From a virus: a DNA stretch of 39,633 bases. A program made the position numbers and the translations under genes. Under the pieces are notes generated by a model. It was not told the origin of the DNA. It did not search any database and worked only from the letters and a program-made list of their open reading frames with translations. Shown one piece after another: positions 37,395 to 39,633 of this stretch (position 1 is the first letter of the stretch; every line of letters begins with the position of its first letter). The DNA is taken from the IMG/VR virus record IMGVR_UViG_3300021247_000202, positions 1-39,633 of that record; one strand, written 5' to 3'.

Positions 37395-38324
37395 TTGGCA
37401 TCTCAAATAAATGCAAGTAATTCTGGTTTTGGTGGCATAGTCTCTACAGGCGACTCTAGTGGCGTATTGCAACTTCAAACAGCTAACACTACAGCAGTTA
37501 CTATAGATACATCACAGAATGTAAATATAGGACAAACTAGTACCCCTGCTGGATGGGGAGTTCAAGCTAAAGTTTCAGTAAAACAATCTTCAGCATCTGG
37601 AGGAGCAGGATTTCTTTCTTTTTCATCTTCAAATGAAAATGCTATTTTTCTTGGATATGACTCAACTAATTCATTAGGAAGAATAGGTGTTAGTTATGGT
37701 TCTACAGGTTCTTTTACTCCCCTAGCATTTGAAACAGGTGGCTCAGAACGTATGCGTATAGACTCTAGTGGTAATGTGTTGGTGGGTACTACAACTCCTT
37801 TAGCTGGTGGTTCAACATTTGCTACAACTGCAAATGCTCGTTTTGCAATACAAAATACTAATGCTTCACCTTTAGGCTTATATGTTAATTATTCAACAGC
37901 ACCTAATGGAACTGGTAATGAATACATATATTGTTCTGATACATCTATTCGTATGACTGTTCGTTCTAATGGTGGTATAGCTAACTTTTCTGCAAACAAT
38001 GTTAATTTATCAGATGAAAGAGAAAAGAAAAATATTGAAATAGCTGGTAATTATCTTGATAAAATTTGTGCTATTCCTGTAAAAACATTTTTATATAATG
38101 ACCAAACAGATACAGACCTTAATTTAGGCGTAATTGCACAAGATGTTCAAGCAGTAGCTCCAGAATTAGTTTCAGAGTCAAATTGGGGAACAGAAGAAGA
38201 GCCTAAAGAAAGACTTTCTATCTACCAAACAGACCTACAATATGCTCTTATGAAATGTATCCAAGAACAACAAACCATCATCAACGACCTAAAAGCAAGA
38301 ATAGAAACATTGGAGTCTAAATAA
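37395..38324 (+). CDS. Tail fibre with peptidase S74 chaperone domain
   Basis: A 309-residue protein starting with TTG at 37395 after AAGGATAAAAA. The first 200 residues are Ser/Thr/Gly-rich beta repeats, including ERMRIDSSGNVLVGTTTP. The last 110 form a peptidase S74 intramolecular chaperone: NLSDEREKKNIEIAG carries the Ser and Lys of the self-cleavage dyad, followed by LGVIAQDVQAVAPELV and a C-terminal coiled coil. Such domains help trimeric fibres fold and are then cut off. It likely acts as the terminal receptor-binding fibre. Confidence 0.85.
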   Translation: MASQINASNSGFGGIVSTGDSSGVLQLQTANTTAVTIDTSQNVNIGQTSTPAGWGVQAKVSVKQSSASGGAGFLSFSSSNENAIFLGYDSTNSLGRIGVSYGSTGSFTPLAFETGGSERMRIDSSGNVLVGTTTPLAGGSTFATTANARFAIQNTNASPLGLYVNYSTAPNGTGNEYIYCSDTSIRMTVRSNGGIANFSANNVNLSDEREKKNIEIAGNYLDKICAIPVKTFLYNDQTDTDLNLGVIAQDVQAVAPELVSESNWGTEEEPKERLSIYQTDLQYALMKCIQEQQTIINDLKARIETLESK

Positions 38325-38325
38325 C

Positions 38326-38916
38326 ATGGCAAGCATAGTATATTGGATTCATTTAGAAGAACATACTGATATGTTTACTCAAGGATATATTGGCGTATCC
38401 AAAGACCATAAAAAAAGATGGTACGACCATAAAAATAGACCTTCTAATGCACATTTAAAAAACGCCATACAAAAATATGGATGGGATAAGCTAATTAAAA
38501 CTATTCTTTTGGTTGCTGATGAAGCTTATTGTTTATTAATGGAAACTAAACTTAGATCAGAAGATAAAACTGGTTGGAATGTAGTTAAAGGCGGTGGTAT
38601 GCCACCTAGTTCTTTAGGTAAAACATTTACTGTGTCAGAAGAAACTCGTAAAAAAATTAGCCTTGCAAACAAAGGTCATAGACATACGCCTGAGATTGAA
38701 GCCTTAGTCACTAAAAATTTATTGATTCATGGATTAAAAACAAGATTTACTAAAGGTTTTACACCATGGAATAAAGGTTTAGAAATGGGTAAAGAAGCAT
38801 TAAAACATTTGCATATTAAACTAACTTGCCCACATTGTAATAAAATAGGCAATTTAGGTGGAATGAAGAGATGGCATATGGATAACTGTAGATTAAAAGG
38901 AATAGATAATGGCTAA
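38326..38916 (+). CDS. GIY-YIG homing endonuclease with NUMOD3
   Basis: A 196-residue protein. The N-terminus has a degenerate GIY-YIG domain (VYWIHLEE..., GYIGVSKDHKKRWYDHKNRP with Arg31, and a later Glu in METKL). LGKTFTVSEETRKKISLANK (about 97-116) is the NUMOD3 DNA-binding motif, and CPHC with a C-terminal Cys suggests a small zinc knuckle. It lies between tail genes with no intron visible, so it is a free-standing homing endonuclease, a mobile gene. Confidence 0.8.
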   Translation: MASIVYWIHLEEHTDMFTQGYIGVSKDHKKRWYDHKNRPSNAHLKNAIQKYGWDKLIKTILLVADEAYCLLMETKLRSEDKTGWNVVKGGGMPPSSLGKTFTVSEETRKKISLANKGHRHTPEIEALVTKNLLIHGLKTRFTKGFTPWNKGLEMGKEALKHLHIKLTCPHCNKIGNLGGMKRWHMDNCRLKGIDNG

Positions 38917-39633
38917 TTTAACCATTGCTGGTGATGTGAGCGGAACCGTAACCTTAGCTGCACCTAGTGTAGCAGGTACGACTACGCTTACACTTCCTAC
39001 AGCTAACGGTACAATAATTACAACAGCAACAGGACAAACACTTGCTTCGCCAACTATAACAGGTCAATTAAATTTACCTGCCTGGACAACAGCGACTCGC
39101 CCATCAAGCCCTACAACAGGAACGACAGGATATAATACAACAACAGCACAAATAGAAGTTTATAACGCTACATATACCAATTGGTCAAATGCTGGATCAT
39201 CAGGTATAACATACTCTGCATCATACTTAATTGTAGCAGGTGGAGGTGGTGGCGGTGCTCAGGTAGGTGGCGGTGGCGGTGCTGGTGGACTATTATCTGG
39301 CACATCAAACTTATCTGTAGGCACAACATATTCAGTAACTGTTGGTGCAGGTGGCTCTGCAGGTGTTACTGGGTCATCAAAAGGTGGAAGTGGTACAAAT
39401 TCTACATTTAATTCACTCTCTGCAATTGGTGGAGGTGGCGGAGGTAGCTACGCAGGAAGCATTTATAATGGTGTAAGTGGTGGCTCAGGAGGTGGAGGCG
39501 GAGCTGATAATACCCCAGTAGGTGTTGGTGGATCTGGAACAGCTGGACAGGGTAATGCAGGTGGTAATGGCTATAATACTAGTGGATTGTGGGCAGGTGG
39601 CGGTGGGGGCGGTGCTGCAGCTGCTGGGGCTAA
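38909..39633 (+). CDS. Glycine-rich tail adhesin, N-terminal part (cut by window end)
   Basis: A frame of 241 codons runs off the window end. It starts MANLTIAGDVSGTVTLAAPS, continues with a Thr-rich part, then from about residue 110 has glycine-rich stretches (VAGGGGGGAQVGGGGGAG). Glycine-rich domains of this kind occur in phage adhesins and form polyglycine-helix sandwiches that bind host surface receptors. It overlaps the homing endonuclease by eight bases. Confidence 0.7.
   Translation, partial: MANLTIAGDVSGTVTLAAPSVAGTTTLTLPTANGTIITTATGQTLASPTITGQLNLPAWTTATRPSSPTTGTTGYNTTTAQIEVYNATYTNWSNAGSSGITYSASYLIVAGGGGGGAQVGGGGGAGGLLSGTSNLSVGTTYSVTVGAGGSAGVTGSSKGGSGTNSTFNSLSAIGGGGGGSYAGSIYNGVSGGSGGGGGADNTPVGVGGSGTAGQGNAGGNGYNTSGLWAGGGGGGAAAAGA

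Noticed and set aside
39181-39411. Trp/Arg/Cys-rich frame in the glycine-rich adhesin region
   Set aside because: It is the out-of-frame reading of GGT/GGC/GGA codons of the adhesin gene.
1-39633. tRNA or tmRNA genes
   Set aside because: I looked for the T-arm signal GGTTCGAATCC and cloverleaf stems in the gaps and saw none. The structured RNA at 7492 does not fit a cloverleaf.
1-39633. Circular or terminally redundant genome
   Set aside because: The first and last bases show no direct repeat. Joining end to start would end the adhesin frame after five extra residues, which neither proves nor excludes a circle.

Overview
The window is a linear piece of a tailed-phage genome. It is AT-rich, has almost no non-coding space, and many genes overlap by 1 to 8 bases (ATGA or TAATG junctions). 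It carries a full packaging and capsid module (small and large terminase, portal, scaffold-like protein, major capsid protein), short-tail adaptor-like proteins, tail fibres and a replication module. No tape-measure, sheath or tail-tube gene is visible, which fits a podovirus-like virion. No integrase, partition gene or obvious attachment site was seen, so a lytic life style is likely. Both ends are cut inside genes.

Layout: (1) 1-6398, plus strand: recombination and DNA metabolism (PD-(D/E)XK exonuclease with a cysteine cluster, DUF3310-like protein, ERF annealing protein), then many small proteins, an HNH-like protein, a SprT-like metalloprotease, a metallophosphoesterase and a DUF1289-like protein. 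(2) 6399-7129, minus strand: a 2-oxoglutarate/Fe(II) oxygenase-like gene preceded by a 23-residue pqqA gene. (3) 7130-7983: non-coding, with a strong promoter, a probable small structured RNA ending at an intrinsic terminator, and an amber-interrupted frame. (4) 7984-12118, plus strand: small regulators, a superfamily II helicase and a Toprim primase. (5) 12134-12514, minus strand: SleB-type lysin. (6) 12617-18577, minus strand: about 23 small, mostly acidic proteins of unknown function, including a paralogous array and a gene with a 23-base G tract. (7) 18909-39633, plus strand: terminase, portal, GroES-like protein, scaffold, capsid, decoration-like proteins, holin-like protein, small basic proteins, adaptors, fibres (one with a peptidase S74 chaperone domain), a GIY-YIG homing endonuclease and a glycine-rich adhesin cut by the window end.

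The most striking item is pqqA, the precursor peptide of pyrroloquinoline quinone (PQQ). PQQ is the cofactor of methanol dehydrogenases, so this gene points to a methylotrophic host, possibly an aquatic Methylophilaceae-like bacterium (inference; I know of pqqA being multicopy in some members of that family). In this reading the phage would raise supply of the PQQ substrate while the host's own pqqBCDE genes do the chemistry.

Limits: all family assignments come from reading motifs by eye. No similarity search, fold prediction or RNA folding program was run. No DNA polymerase gene is visible in the window, so the phage either relies on the host enzyme or encodes one outside it.
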